This document shows, one piece after another, positions 49,146-58,740 of a DNA stretch of 64,000 nt. The translations under genes and the position numbers were made by a program. The DNA comes from Ceratopteris richardii (taxonomy: Eukaryota; Streptophyta; Polypodiopsida; Polypodiales; Pteridaceae), in contig CM035413.1 in the NCBI GenBank assembly GCA_020310875.1, positions 188,173,355-188,237,354 of the forward strand, written 5' to 3'. Position 1 is the first letter of the stretch, and each line of letters starts with the position of its first letter. Below the pieces are notes generated by a model, which made no database searches, was not told the DNA's origin, and saw only the letters and a list, made by a program, of their open reading frames with translations.

Positions 49146-50162
49146 TGTTGGAGCAGAGCAATCATCAATAGGTGATTACATGAAGTCCAAAAGTGAAAAG
49201 ATATGTGGAAGGATGAAGATTACTTTCAAAGGAAAAGAATAGAATCAGAAATGTTTTCTTGTGTATATTACTCTTGTAAATAGTTCAATGTATTTTGAAA
49301 AAGATGACGAGTTAGACTCGTATATATATCTACAGATATGTATTCGTAGTAGGAGAGAGTGATATAGATTAGATAGAGAAGACAATAGGTGAATAGGTGA
49401 TGAACATTGTATGTATCATCAACCATATGTATGAAAAGTAATGAAGAAGAAAATATTGTAGATTTCTGCGCGTCGATCTTCTCTCCCATTCTCCTTCTGT
49501 GCTTAATCTTTTGAAGAATCCTTTTGCACGTGTCTAAGTCCATAGCTAATCTATCTATGGCTAGAATTTGAGAGGTTAATTGCAATCAGGTTGAGAGAAT
49601 TTTGATTAGGAACATTCATATGTAAGAATGTTCTAAGAGTCGAAAAATCTGGCGCACATTTCATCTTCAAAGAAATGGTCAGTGCTCAGTCCACAGTGTA
49701 AAGTTTTACACAAGTGAGGGCTCTAAATCTAAGTTGGAAGGTAAGCCATCTATGGCTAAAAGATCTTGATCAAACGGGTTCAGAGCTGGGAGAACCAAAG
49801 CTAAGAAGTTGCAGGTGTCAAAGTCGCCATTGCAAGAAAGCAGTTTCAGACATAGGTAAAGTGTTTCACACATTTCTCACAGTATACTCAATCATTTTGA
49901 GAGATTTAACTTGGTAAAGTTGCGCAACCTTAAGGCAAAGTGTTGTGCAAAGTTTTATCAAAAACTTTACAGGATTGATTAGTCAATGAGTGATTAATCT
50001 GCAGCAGACTTTTCTGAAGAAACTGAATTTTTCAGAATAATCAATTTTCTGATAATTTGGTGAAGATTCTCTAAATTAGGTGGAGTCTAAAGTTGATCTT
50101 GATATAGAGGTGATCTAAATTCAAGGTCAACTTGTTCTTTTGGAGATTAACACTCTCCATCA
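49146..50162 (+). repeat. COP-1 5' LTR
   Basis: 1017 bp, TGTTGGAGCAGAGC ... CTCTCCATCA. Differences from the 3' copy were seen at about 49350 (C versus T) and 49376 (T versus C). A TATA-like run lies at 49321-49329. Confidence 0.95.
49321..49329 (+). promoter_or_regulatory. TATA-like box of COP-1 LTR
   Basis: TATATATAT, repeated in the 3' LTR at 54727-54735, about 180 bases from the LTR start. A plausible core promoter; other AT-rich sites nearby cannot be ruled out. Confidence 0.45.
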
Positions 50163-50163
50163 G

Positions 50164-50175
50164 TGGTATCAGAGC
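50164..50175 (+). promoter_or_regulatory. COP-1 primer-binding site (tRNA-iMet)
   Basis: TGGTATCAGAGC, an exact match to the initiator-tRNA-Met complement, one base after the LTR end. Confidence 0.92.
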
Positions 50176-50382
50176 AGGTTGTGTCAAAATTGAAGTGAAG
50201 AAGACTCCGACTATTGCAGAAGTACAAATCTTTACATTTTGAAGGTGCAGAAGGGTAAAGGTTGAAGAAAACTTGAAGGAAGACATACAAAGATTATCAA
50301 AAGGATCAGAAGGAGAAACATTCGAAGTAAAGGTACATTCATCTGTAAAGGTTAAAGTTTTGAGACTATAGGTGAAGTAAAG

Positions 50383-53300
50383 ATGGGAGATAGTCTCCAA
50401 ATTGAAAAGTTGGATAGAGAGAACTATCCTGCATGGTCTATGAGGATGGAAGCTCATCTTATGAGCAAAGATCTGATAGGATACATCACAGGAGATGAAG
50501 AAAAGCCAGAATTCAGAGATCCTAGTGTTCCAACTAGGGAGGAGCTTGCAGATTTGAAGAATTGGATGAAGAAGGATGCTCAAGCAAGAAGCATCATCTA
50601 CATGGCAGTCAATGACTATTTGCTTCCTCACATTAGAGGACTTGAAAGTGCATGTGACATTTGGAATGCTTTGGAAGAGCATTTCCAAAATACAACCAAA
50701 TCAAGGAAGGCTTCACTATGGGCAGAGTTTACTACCTTCAAGAAGAAGGCCTCACAATCAATTTCTGATTATGTGACAAAGATGAAGGACATTGCAGATT
50801 CTTTAGGTGCAGTGGATGAAGATATTGAAGAAGACAAATTGGTAAGACAAATACTCACAGGGCTAAGAGGAGATGAGAAATGGAAGCCTTTCATTTTATC
50901 TACAGAACTTTCATTAGATCACTTTACTCCTGACTTGAATCAATTGTTAGGTCATATGCTAACTTTTGAGAATGATGTCAAAGGAGATGTTGATAAGAAT
51001 GCAGGTCATGCAATGTATTCTAAAGACAAGAAGAAAGCCAACAAAGGGAAGCAACAATCAGGTGAAGAAGAAGGTACTTCAAACCAAGCAAACTTCATAA
51101 GAGGAAGAGGAAATGGCAGAAGTAGAGGAAGAGGCAGAAACAATAAAGAGAATGCAAGAGCTTGTTGGATATGTGGTAAGACCAATCATCTATCTCATGA
51201 TTGTTGGCATAATAATCAAAACAATGGTAATTATCAGAACTTTAATCAAAGAGCAAGAGGTGGTAGATTTCAGAGAGGAAATTTCAGAGGTAGAGGTGGT
51301 AGGAATTCTTTTGGAAGAGGTGGTGGAAGAAACTTCCAAAGTCAATCCTATAATAACACCTACTACAACTATGCATCAGATCAAAAGGAGGACTCGACTC
51401 TCATTATGAATACATGTGAAACTTCACATGAGGACATGAGAGTGTTTTATATTGATTCAGGATGTAGTAATCATTTGAGTGGAAATATTGCTTTGATGAC
51501 TGACCTAGATCATAATGCAATTAATCATACAGTTCAGACAGGTGATAATACAAAGCATAAGGTAAAGTCAATTGGTTCAGTCAAAGCTAAGGATGGGAGC
51601 ACTCTTCTGAGTAAGGTACTTTATGTTCCCACAATTCCAAAGAATTTGATCAGTGTAGGTCAAATTGTGGAAAAAGGTTATGAGGTAAGGTTTACCAATG
51701 ATGGAGTTTATGTGGAAGACCCTAGTCAAGGATATAAACAAGTTATTGCAGGAAAGAAAGAAGGAAGGCTCTTCACATTGAAGGTACAAGGAAATGTTGG
51801 ACATGCTATGTTCACATATGGAGAGCAGAAGGTGTCAGAATTGGATCTTTGGCACAAAAGACTTGGACACTTTAATGAAAGAGGTATCAAAGAAATGATT
51901 AACAATGATTCAGTGCTTGGAATGCCTAACATTGCAGGTCAACACATGACATACAGATGTGAGGCATGTCAATTAGGTAAGGCTCATAAGCAATCCTATT
52001 CCAAGCATGGATTTATGTATTCAGAAAGACTTGAATTGGTGCATACAGATGTGTGGGGTCCTTCAAAGGACTTTAGTATAAATGGTTCAAGATATTATGT
52101 CATATATGTTGATGATGCTACCAGGTGGATCACAATTTATGTGATTAAGGAAAAGTCAGAAGTGTTTAATACATTTAAACACTATCATGCATATGCAGAA
52201 AGGATTACAGGTCAAAAATTAAAGAGACTAAGGTCAGATGGAGGGGGAGAGTATTTTTCAAATGAGTTCAATGATTATTTGTGGAATGCAGGTATAAAGA
52301 GAGAAGTTACTTGCAGGTACTCTCCTCAACAAAATGGGGTAGCAGAAAGAAGAAATAGGACTCTTGTTGAGTTTGCAAGGTCCATGATGAAAGAGAAGAA
52401 TTGCCCAAATTATTTGTGGGCTGAGGCTGTTAATACAGCTACATATTTGGTTAATAGATTGCCTTGTAAAGCTTTGCAGGGTATGACACCATATGAAGCT
52501 TGGTGGGGTAAGAAACCTACCTTGGATCATTGCAGAATATTTGGATGCTTGGCATATGCATATGTGCCATCTCAATTAAGGCATAAGTTGGAGCCTAAGG
52601 CAGAAAAGTATGTATTCATTGGCTATGATGATAAGCAAATGGGATACAGGTTGTGGAGTCCATCCACAAAGCAATTTATTGTATCCAAGGATGTTACATT
52701 TGATGAGCAAGGTACTTGGTATGCAGGTAAATATAATGTACATGCAGATGATGAAGAAGTAGTGGATCAAAGAAAAGGTAAAGCAAAGATTCAATTACTT
52801 GATGAAAGTGAGAGTAATGAAGTGCAGATTGAAGTTGAAGAGAGGCCAAGATTTGATCCAGAAGGTGATGAACCAGAAACTTCAAGAAGTGCAGAAGTTA
52901 GGAGATCATCTAGGCACAAATGGCAACCTACAAGGTATAGCTATGACACTTCATTCTTAACTACTAAAGATTATGCTTATTTGGTAAAAGCAGATGAAGA
53001 CCCTTCTACATATGAAGAGGCCAAAGGGAAGAAGAATTGGGAAGATGCTATGCAAGAGGAGTATGATGCATTGATAGAGAATCAAACATGGGATTTGGTT
53101 CCTAAACCTAATAGTCAGAAAATCATTGGTTGTAAGTGGGTTTACAAAACAAAGAGGTTTGCAGATGGAAGTGTGTCTAGATACAAAGCTAGACTTGTTG
53201 TGAAAGGGTATGCACAGACATATGGAGTGGACTATGATGAGACCTATAGTCCTGTGGCAAAGATGACAACCATCAGGACACTCATAGCAATTGCTGCTTG

Positions 53301-54543
53301 TAAAGGTTGGAAGTTGTCTCAATTAGATGTTAAAAATGCCTTCTTGAATGGTTACATTTCAGATGAAGTTTACATGGAGCAACCAGATGGGTTCAAAGAT
53401 CAAGTGAGTCCAAATTATGTATGTAAGCTCAAGAGAGCTTTGTATGGGTTGAAGCAAGCCCCAAGGGCTTGGAATTATAGGCTTGTAAAATTCTTGAATG
53501 ATCTTGGATTTCAAGCATCAAAGGCAGATAGTAGTTTGCTAGTCAAAGCAAGTGAAGATGGGTTCATTTATGTTTGTATTTATGTTGATGACATAATACT
53601 TATAGGGACAGATGATAAAGGGATACAAATGATCAAGAAGCAGATGGAGAAAGAGTTCAAAATCAGTGATTTGGGGAACCTATCATTCTTCTTGGGAGTG
53701 GAGATCTCTTATACTCAACATGGAGTATATGTGACCCAAGAAAGGTATCTTAAAAATTTGCTAACCAAATTTAAAATGGAAGATTGCAGGATTGCACCTA
53801 CACCCTTGGAAGTGAACCATAAATTGTCTAGGTTTGGAGGAGAAGAGTTCAGAGACATGAAACTCTATCAAAGTTTAGTTGGTAGCTTGATTTATGCTAC
53901 ATTGACAAGGCCTGACTTGTCATATGCAGTTGGTGTGCTTTCACAATTTATGCATTGTCCCAGAAAGGAACATTGGATTGCAGGACAAAGAGTACTTAGG
54001 GACATCAAGGGTACACTCAGAGAAGGGTTGTACTATGGGTTTACTTCAGATACAAGAATCAAGATATATAGTGATGCAGATTGGGCAGGTAATGTGGATG
54101 ATAGAAGATCAACACATGGATACTTGTGCTATGTAGGAGACAAATTGATTTCATGGTGTTCCAAGAAGCAACATACAGTTGCTTTGTCATCTACAGAAGC
54201 AGAATATAAAGGTATGGTGGAAGCTGCAAAAGAGGTAATATGGCTAAAGACACTTTTGAAAGTTTTTGATGTGATTCAGAGTACTCCTATTATTTGTGGA
54301 GACAATATGAGTTCATTATACTTGGCAGCTAATCCTGTATTTCATGCTAGAACTAAGCATATTGAAATACAGTATCATTTTCTGAGAGAGAAGGTCATTG
54401 AGAAAGAGATTGAAGTCATACACACTCCTACAAAAGATCAACTTGCAGATATGATGACTAAAAGTTTGGATGGACCTAAATTGCAGAGGTTTAAAGATAT
54501 GGCAGGAATAAAGAAGATACAGGTAATCACAATTGAAGATTGA
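50383..54543 (+). CDS. COP-1 gag-pol polyprotein (intact)
   Basis: Single 1386-codon frame from ATG 50383 to TGA, giving gag, protease, integrase, reverse transcriptase and RNase H in copia order. Residues about 8-30 read IEKLDRENYPAWSMRMEAHL (gag start), with the UBN2-type gag to about 215. A Gly/Arg-rich stretch surrounds the knuckle CWICGKTNHLSHDC (about 260). Protease YIDSGCSNHLSGN is at about 356. The GAG_pre-integrase finger (HKRLGH ... CEACQLG) spans about 488-530. The integrase has D, D, E in HTDVWGP (552), RSDGGGEYF (616) and NGVAERRNRT (650). RT starts at CKWVYKTKRF (917), with SRYKARLVVKGYAQ and the catalytic YVDDIILIG (about 1066). RNase H is YSDADWAGN (1228) and SSTEAEYKG, and the tail LADMMTKSLDG ends it. 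No lesion is visible. COP-4 is a decayed relative. Confidence 0.96.
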   Translation: MGDSLQIEKLDRENYPAWSMRMEAHLMSKDLIGYITGDEEKPEFRDPSVPTREELADLKNWMKKDAQARSIIYMAVNDYLLPHIRGLESACDIWNALEEHFQNTTKSRKASLWAEFTTFKKKASQSISDYVTKMKDIADSLGAVDEDIEEDKLVRQILTGLRGDEKWKPFILSTELSLDHFTPDLNQLLGHMLTFENDVKGDVDKNAGHAMYSKDKKKANKGKQQSGEEEGTSNQANFIRGRGNGRSRGRGRNNKENARACWICGKTNHLSHDCWHNNQNNGNYQNFNQRARGGRFQRGNFRGRGGRNSFGRGGGRNFQSQSYNNTYYNYASDQKEDSTLIMNTCETSHEDMRVFYIDSGCSNHLSGNIALMTDLDHNAINHTVQTGDNTKHKVKSIGSVKAKDGSTLLSKVLYVPTIPKNLISVGQIVEKGYEVRFTNDGVYVEDPSQGYKQVIAGKKEGRLFTLKVQGNVGHAMFTYGEQKVSELDLWHKRLGHFNERGIKEMINNDSVLGMPNIAGQHMTYRCEACQLGKAHKQSYSKHGFMYSERLELVHTDVWGPSKDFSINGSRYYVIYVDDATRWITIYVIKEKSEVFNTFKHYHAYAERITGQKLKRLRSDGGGEYFSNEFNDYLWNAGIKREVTCRYSPQQNGVAERRNRTLVEFARSMMKEKNCPNYLWAEAVNTATYLVNRLPCKALQGMTPYEAWWGKKPTLDHCRIFGCLAYAYVPSQLRHKLEPKAEKYVFIGYDDKQMGYRLWSPSTKQFIVSKDVTFDEQGTWYAGKYNVHADDEEVVDQRKGKAKIQLLDESESNEVQIEVEERPRFDPEGDEPETSRSAEVRRSSRHKWQPTRYSYDTSFLTTKDYAYLVKADEDPSTYEEAKGKKNWEDAMQEEYDALIENQTWDLVPKPNSQKIIGCKWVYKTKRFADGSVSRYKARLVVKGYAQTYGVDYDETYSPVAKMTTIRTLIAIAACKGWKLSQLDVKNAFLNGYISDEVYMEQPDGFKDQVSPNYVCKLKRALYGLKQAPRAWNYRLVKFLNDLGFQASKADSSLLVKASEDGFIYVCIYVDDIILIGTDDKGIQMIKKQMEKEFKISDLGNLSFFLGVEISYTQHGVYVTQERYLKNLLTKFKMEDCRIAPTPLEVNHKLSRFGGEEFRDMKLYQSLVGSLIYATLTRPDLSYAVGVLSQFMHCPRKEHWIAGQRVLRDIKGTLREGLYYGFTSDTRIKIYSDADWAGNVDDRRSTHGYLCYVGDKLISWCSKKQHTVALSSTEAEYKGMVEAAKEVIWLKTLLKVFDVIQSTPIICGDNMSSLYLAANPVFHARTKHIEIQYHFLREKVIEKEIEVIHTPTKDQLADMMTKSLDGPKLQRFKDMAGIKKIQVITIED

Positions 54544-54550
54544 GGGGGAG
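54542..54550 (+). promoter_or_regulatory. COP-1 polypurine tract
   Basis: GAGGGGGAG immediately before CTGTTGGAGC, overlapping the gag-pol stop. Standard site for plus-strand DNA priming. Confidence 0.88.
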
Positions 54551-54551
54551 C

Positions 54552-55568
54552 TGTTGGAGCAGAGCAATCATCAATAGGTGATTACATGAAGTCCAAAAGT
54601 GAAAAGATATGTGGAAGGATGAAGATTACTTTCAAAGGAAAAGAATAGAATCAGAAATGTTTTCTTGTGTATATTACTCTTGTAAATAGTTCAATGTATT
54701 TTGAAAAAGATGACGAGTTAGACTCGTATATATATCTACAGATATGTATTTGTAGTAGGAGAGAGTGATATAGATCAGATAGAGAAGACAATAGGTGAAT
54801 AGGTGATGAACATTGTATGTATCATCAACCATATGTATGAAAAGTAATGAAGAAGAAAATATTGTAGATTTCTGCGCGTCGATCTTCTCTCCCATTCTCC
54901 TTCTGTGCTTAATCTTTTGAAGAATCCTTTTGCACGTGTCTAAGTCCATAGCTAATCTATCTATGGCTAGAATTTGAGAGGTTAATTGCAATCAGGTTGA
55001 GAGAATTTTGATTAGGAACATTCATATGTAAGAATGTTCTAAGAGTCGAAAAATCTGGCGCACATTTCATCTTCAAAGAAATGGTCAGTGCTCAGTCCAC
55101 AGTGTAAAGTTTTACACAAGTGAGGGCTCTAAATCTAAGTTGGAAGGTAAGCCATCTATGGCTAAAAGATCTTGATCAAACGGGTTCAGAGCTGGGAGAA
55201 CCAAAGCTAAGAAGTTGCAGGTGTCAAAGTCGCCATTGCAAGAAAGCAGTTTCAGACATAGGTAAAGTGTTTCACACATTTCTCACAGTATACTCAATCA
55301 TTTTGAGAGATTTAACTTGGTAAAGTTGCGCAACCTTAAGGCAAAGTGTTGTGCAAAGTTTTATCAAAAACTTTACAGGATTGATTAGTCAATGAGTGAT
55401 TAATCTGCAGCAGACTTTTCTGAAGAAACTGAATTTTTCAGAATAATCAATTTTCTGATAATTTGGTGAAGATTCTCTAAATTAGGTGGAGTCTAAAGTT
55501 GATCTTGATATAGAGGTGATCTAAATTCAAGGTCAACTTGTTCTTTTGGAGATTAACACTCTCCATCA
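54552..55568 (+). repeat. COP-1 3' LTR
   Basis: 1017 bp, same ends as the 5' LTR, followed by the duplicated target tagta and then CHR-1 protease sequence on the minus strand. Confidence 0.95.
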
Positions 55569-55573
55569 TAGTA

Positions 55574-56572
55574 GAAAGTCCTGTTCATATTTACATTCAA
55601 AGCATGAAAATATACATAAGATGAGCTGTCTGTACAATGCTCCATATCATGACTATACAATAAAAACATATCCTGTACATGCTGTGAACAACAGAGACTA
55701 TACAACTCTAATGATGAGATGAGAGGTGCACTAGGTACATCTCTCTCTCCCTGAATATAAACTTTACTTCCATTCTTTTCAAACTCGAGTGTGTTATTTT
55801 GATAGCTGCGTTTAAGTGTATCTCCCAACCCCCATAGCCATTCTCTTCCTAAGACTAGATCTGTCCTCTCCATGTTCATAATTTGGAAGTCCATATTATC
55901 TGTATAATCCTGCATCTTGACTTCCAAATTGGATACCATAGTATCCCATATTCTTTTATCTTGCCCTTGCATCATAGATACAATGTATTTATGTGCACTA
56001 GGCTGCTGGGGAATCTTCAATTTCTTGAACAAAGCATAGTTTATGAAGTTATGAGTAGCAGAATCATCTATCATGACTCGCACCCTGGTCCCGTATACAC
56101 TACCATGTAGCTTGACCAAGTCATGTGGTCCAAACTGCGGTGACCACAATGACTGAGTCAAACAACACGTGTGCTCTATATCCTCGTGCATCACCTCTAC
56201 TCCCTTGCAGCTAGAGATGCCATGAATGGGAAGGGTCTGCACTAGGTGGACCGCCTTTTTGCCCCTTTCAGGAGCCGTACTAGACTCTGGTCCTTTCTTC
56301 TTTTCTTCCCCCTTCTTGAGTGGACAGTTCCACTGCGAATGACTAGGGGATAGGCACCTAAAACACAGGTTCTCTCTTTTGGCCTTCTCAAACTGGTCTG
56401 TAGATAGCTTAGGCCCTTGTGATCTTTGTTTTTTAATAAAAACCTTGTTTTTCCCAAAAGGCAACTTTTTCTTAAATTTAGTGGTGCTAAGAGGTTTAAG
56501 GGGCTGATCCGTCTCCATAGGAGTATACTGAGGACGGTTATGGACGGTTATGGTCCTCATATATCTGTGCAT
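55574..56572 (-). pseudogene. CHR-1 nucleocapsid knuckle and protease, cut by COP-1
   Basis: Minus-strand frame continuing CHR-1 gag after a 10-bp duplication. It has a basic region (KFKKKLPFGKNKVFIKKQRS), a CCHC-type knuckle (CFRCLSPSHSQWNC, about residue 70) and a retropepsin at about 165-260. The active-site motif reads IDDSATHNFINYALF where the family has I-D-S-G-A-T, so Gly is replaced and the enzyme is probably dead or weak. The second strand motif DLVLGREWLWGLG is intact. The frame runs into COP-1 at 55573 after FYY. Joined across the insertion, it leads in frame to [13 protein letters not shown] of the RT frame. Confidence 0.85.
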
Positions 56573-57455
56573 ATTTGATCACCTCCTCAAACGTCTTAGG
56601 CGCATTCCTCCTGACTTCCCTCTTTATGGCTTTATCCAAGCCCCTAACAAACCCTCTGGTCTTCTGAAAATCATCTAGACCCTTAAGCTTCAAAGTGATC
56701 TCTCTATAGTGGGATAGATAGACTGAAAGAGGCCTGCCTCTTTGAGTAATCCTATCCCACTCATCCCAATTCCTCTCCTCTTCATTTTCAAGAAGAAACT
56801 CTTTTAGGAAAAGAGTTTCAAACTGAGTCCAGTCACTAGGGATAGAGTTCGCCTCCTTAAGACTCATCCACCACTTATAAGCACGCGGGCCGAGGGAGAG
56901 ACTCGCCTCTAGCACACGATACTCAGGTGGGGTGCCCTTCAATTGATGCAAATCATGCCACTTTTGTAAAAAAGTGTAGATTGCATCCTTATTCCTGTCT
57001 CGGTCATCCCCCGTGAAGGTTGGTGGCTTCAAGTCTTTCAGGAGGGGAGCTTCCCTAGAGCTCTCTCCTTTATGCTTACTAGGAAGAGAAGTCTCTTTCC
57101 TAGTAATCTCTAGAGGAATTGTAGGAGTCTCTCTTTCCTTCCTAGCTAGGAAAGAGGTGACACTAGTCTCAAGAGAGATCATTTGAGACTTAAGTTGCTG
57201 TATAAGAGATGTAATGCTACCCAAATCTTTCTCTAACTTAAGGGTTTGCTCTTTCAAGTCAATGAATTGGTCACGAGTGACAAATTCATCTATAAGCTCT
57301 TCATAAGTGTACTCTTGCTGTGAAGGCTCTTTTTCTTCTATATTCTCTTCTATTTCTTGTCCTAACTCTACTTCTTCCATCCTAGCATCCTGATCCTCTA
57401 GTTGCTCTCTAGATGGAGAAGTGGTCTCAACTACTTGTTTGCCTTTAGTTTCCAT
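56538..57455 (-). pseudogene. gag: CHR-1 gag, frameshifted by a 10-bp duplication
   Basis: Minus-strand frame of 305 codons from ATG 57455. It has an acidic amino-terminal part (EEVELGQEIEENIEEKEPSQ) and a coiled coil at about 55-105 (LKEQTLKLEKDLGSITSLIQ). The Retrotrans_gag capsid block lies at about 150-290 (PPTFTGDDRD, ASLSLGPRAYKWWMSL, WTQFETLFLKEFL, FVRGLDKAIKREV). It stops after YAQIYEDHNRP because CATAACCGTC is duplicated in tandem (about 56533-56552). Without one copy the frame continues into the knuckle frame at the same residues (HNRPQYTPMETD). Apart from this it looks intact. Confidence 0.88.
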
Positions 57456-57457
57456 AT

Positions 57458-58333
57458 TTAAGTACCCTTCCCCCGTTTGCTAACTAGGGAGTATGAAAAT
57501 GAATGGAAGTAGAGTTTAAATATGCAAGAAGAAGAGAGATATAACACAAGAACACTTCCCTGATACAAAGTAGAGTTGCGGAAGCTAAATCCAAGTGGTC
57601 CTTGATGCTTCAAGCCGCTGATTTTGATTCCTCGCCAGTCCCAAAAGAAAATTGGAAATGTCCGCTTGGTCCGGGGAGGTTCTAGACACCATAAACCATC
57701 CAAAATAACACCAAAAGTGCGTAGGAAAAGTCTCAAACGGGAAAACTGAGTGCAACTGAACAATTTCAGAGATTTTCCAATCCTCGCCAGTCCACAAATT
57801 GTTGCCCAGCACCTGCACTTCAAAAATTTGAGACAATCCCAAGTGAAAAAATTGGATTTGGAGTCCGGATGAAGAAAAACTAGGCCCGGTAGTGGCCGCC
57901 TAGTTCCTGCTGAAGCGCTGCAGAGAGATTTTGGTAAGGCAAATCTCTTCCAAATCCAACACCGATGAGGGTCACTAAAATATTCTGTAAATCCCGCTCG
58001 TGCCCAAACGTGTGTTAAATCTTGGGTATTCTGTAGTCCTTCAAATTCTTTTGAAAAGAACTGGTACTTAGCCCATGTGCGGAGATCAAATGCCAAATTG
58101 GCCTCAAATATGAAATCAGCATCTGCTAAGGGTCCTGCTAGGCCTTGAAACCAGTGAGAGTTATGATGAATCTTCTCAGTATATCCTCTAGGAGGATCGT
58201 CTATTGGCATGGGTCCTGGAAAACCTTGAAACTCTGGAGGTTGCATCGTCGGATAAGATTCCGCTAGTAATTCTCCAATATTGGCCATCGGTGTGCTTGG
58301 GCCAGCTTCTGATGGTCCTTCTTCGGTTTGCAT
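57458..58333 (-). CDS. Hypothetical ORF: possible start of the OTA-2 extra ORF running into CHR-1 leader
   Basis: Open minus-strand frame of 291 codons from ATG 58333. The first 130-140 residues look like real protein (MANIGELLAESYPTMQPPEF, GFPGPMPIDDPPRGYTEKIH, TWAKYQFFSKEFEGLQ, LTHVWARAGFTEYFSD) but match no family that I know. The remainder has the composition of translated leader or LTR sequence and is probably the 5' end of CHR-1, which begins its gag only three bases after this frame stops. By position (after the OTA-2 pol tail, same strand) the credible part may be the amino-terminal piece of the extra OTA-2 product that continues at 45944. Confidence 0.35.
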   Translation of the reverse strand: MQTEEGPSEAGPSTPMANIGELLAESYPTMQPPEFQGFPGPMPIDDPPRGYTEKIHHNSHWFQGLAGPLADADFIFEANLAFDLRTWAKYQFFSKEFEGLQNTQDLTHVWARAGFTEYFSDPHRCWIWKRFALPKSLCSASAGTRRPLPGLVFLHPDSKSNFFTWDCLKFLKCRCWATICGLARIGKSLKLFSCTQFSRLRLFLRTFGVILDGLWCLEPPRTKRTFPIFFWDWRGIKISGLKHQGPLGFSFRNSTLYQGSVLVLYLSSSCIFKLYFHSFSYSLVSKRGKGT

Positions 58334-58740
58334 GATGACTGACGAGCAAATGGAAAAGATCTGCTACAAAAGATTAGCACATTAGTATGGAAATTAATTA
58401 TGATCCCATTAAGGTGAGACCGCAATCCCTTTCCATAACCGATGTGTAACCTGTGTAGCCAAGTGTCGTGAAGTGATTGATGCAATGATTTTTTGCAGAG
58501 CTAATGCATGTCTCTAGACGCCTACATGGTCAGGTTATGCATACATTTCTTGATGAGCTTTTATTATGCTTGATGTGGGGTTTTGGTGTATGAATTCATA
58601 GAAGGTTTGGTTGAGGGTGAATTATTACAAGGGTGGAGTTTAAACGGGGTGGGAGAATTGTTAGATAAGGGGGTACAAGAAGACGTCTGGATACGTTTCG
58701 GTATCCATTTCTTAAGAGTCTTTGAGTGGGTGGTGTGTTT
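58334..58740 (-). other. OTA-2 inter-ORF region, no gene recognised
   Basis: About 400 bases between the pol tail and the 58333 ATG (minus strand). No domain, repeat or promoter was recognised. Confidence 0.4.

Larger units (their letters stand above)
49146..55568 (+). mobile_element. COP-1: intact Ty1/copia element, 6423 bp
   Basis: Complete plus-strand copia element: 5' LTR 49146-50162, primer site 50164, gag-pol 50383-54543, purine tract 54542-54550, 3' LTR 54552-55568. It is flanked by the 5-bp duplication tagta (49141-49145 and 55569-55573). Only two differences between the two 1017-bp LTRs were seen by eye, so insertion is recent. It sits in antisense orientation inside the CHR-1 protease-RT linker. 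It is the only element in the window with an uninterrupted full polyprotein and both LTRs, and so is potentially autonomous. Confidence 0.96.
45967..57457 (-). mobile_element. CHR-1: chromovirus inserted in OTA-2, split by COP-1
   Basis: Minus-strand Ty3/gypsy chromovirus: gag (56538-57455), knuckle and protease (55574-56572), then, across COP-1, RT to chromodomain (46212-49133). Removing COP-1 with one tagta copy (6428 bp) and a 10-bp duplication in gag leaves a continuous frame of 4806 bases, a multiple of three, from 57455 to 46212. The left limit is taken at the first TG beyond the purine tract. The 5' LTR and right limit were not identified, and the element probably extends into 57458-57900. 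Flanking sequence on both sides looks like OTA-2. Confidence 0.75.

Noticed and set aside
49268..49585. 105-codon minus-strand frame present twice (also 54674-54991)
   Set aside because: It is inside the COP-1 LTRs, so duplication is due to the LTR pair; no domain seen.
50071..50688. 205-codon minus-strand frame
   Set aside because: Lies antisense to the COP-1 leader and gag, with no motif.
57555..57580. TTGTATCAGGGA on the minus strand as a CHR-1 primer-binding site
   Set aside because: Three mismatches to the initiator-tRNA-Met complement and no recognisable LTR end beside it.
57585..57842. 85-codon minus-strand frame
   Set aside because: Overlaps the probable CHR-1 leader in another frame; no motif.
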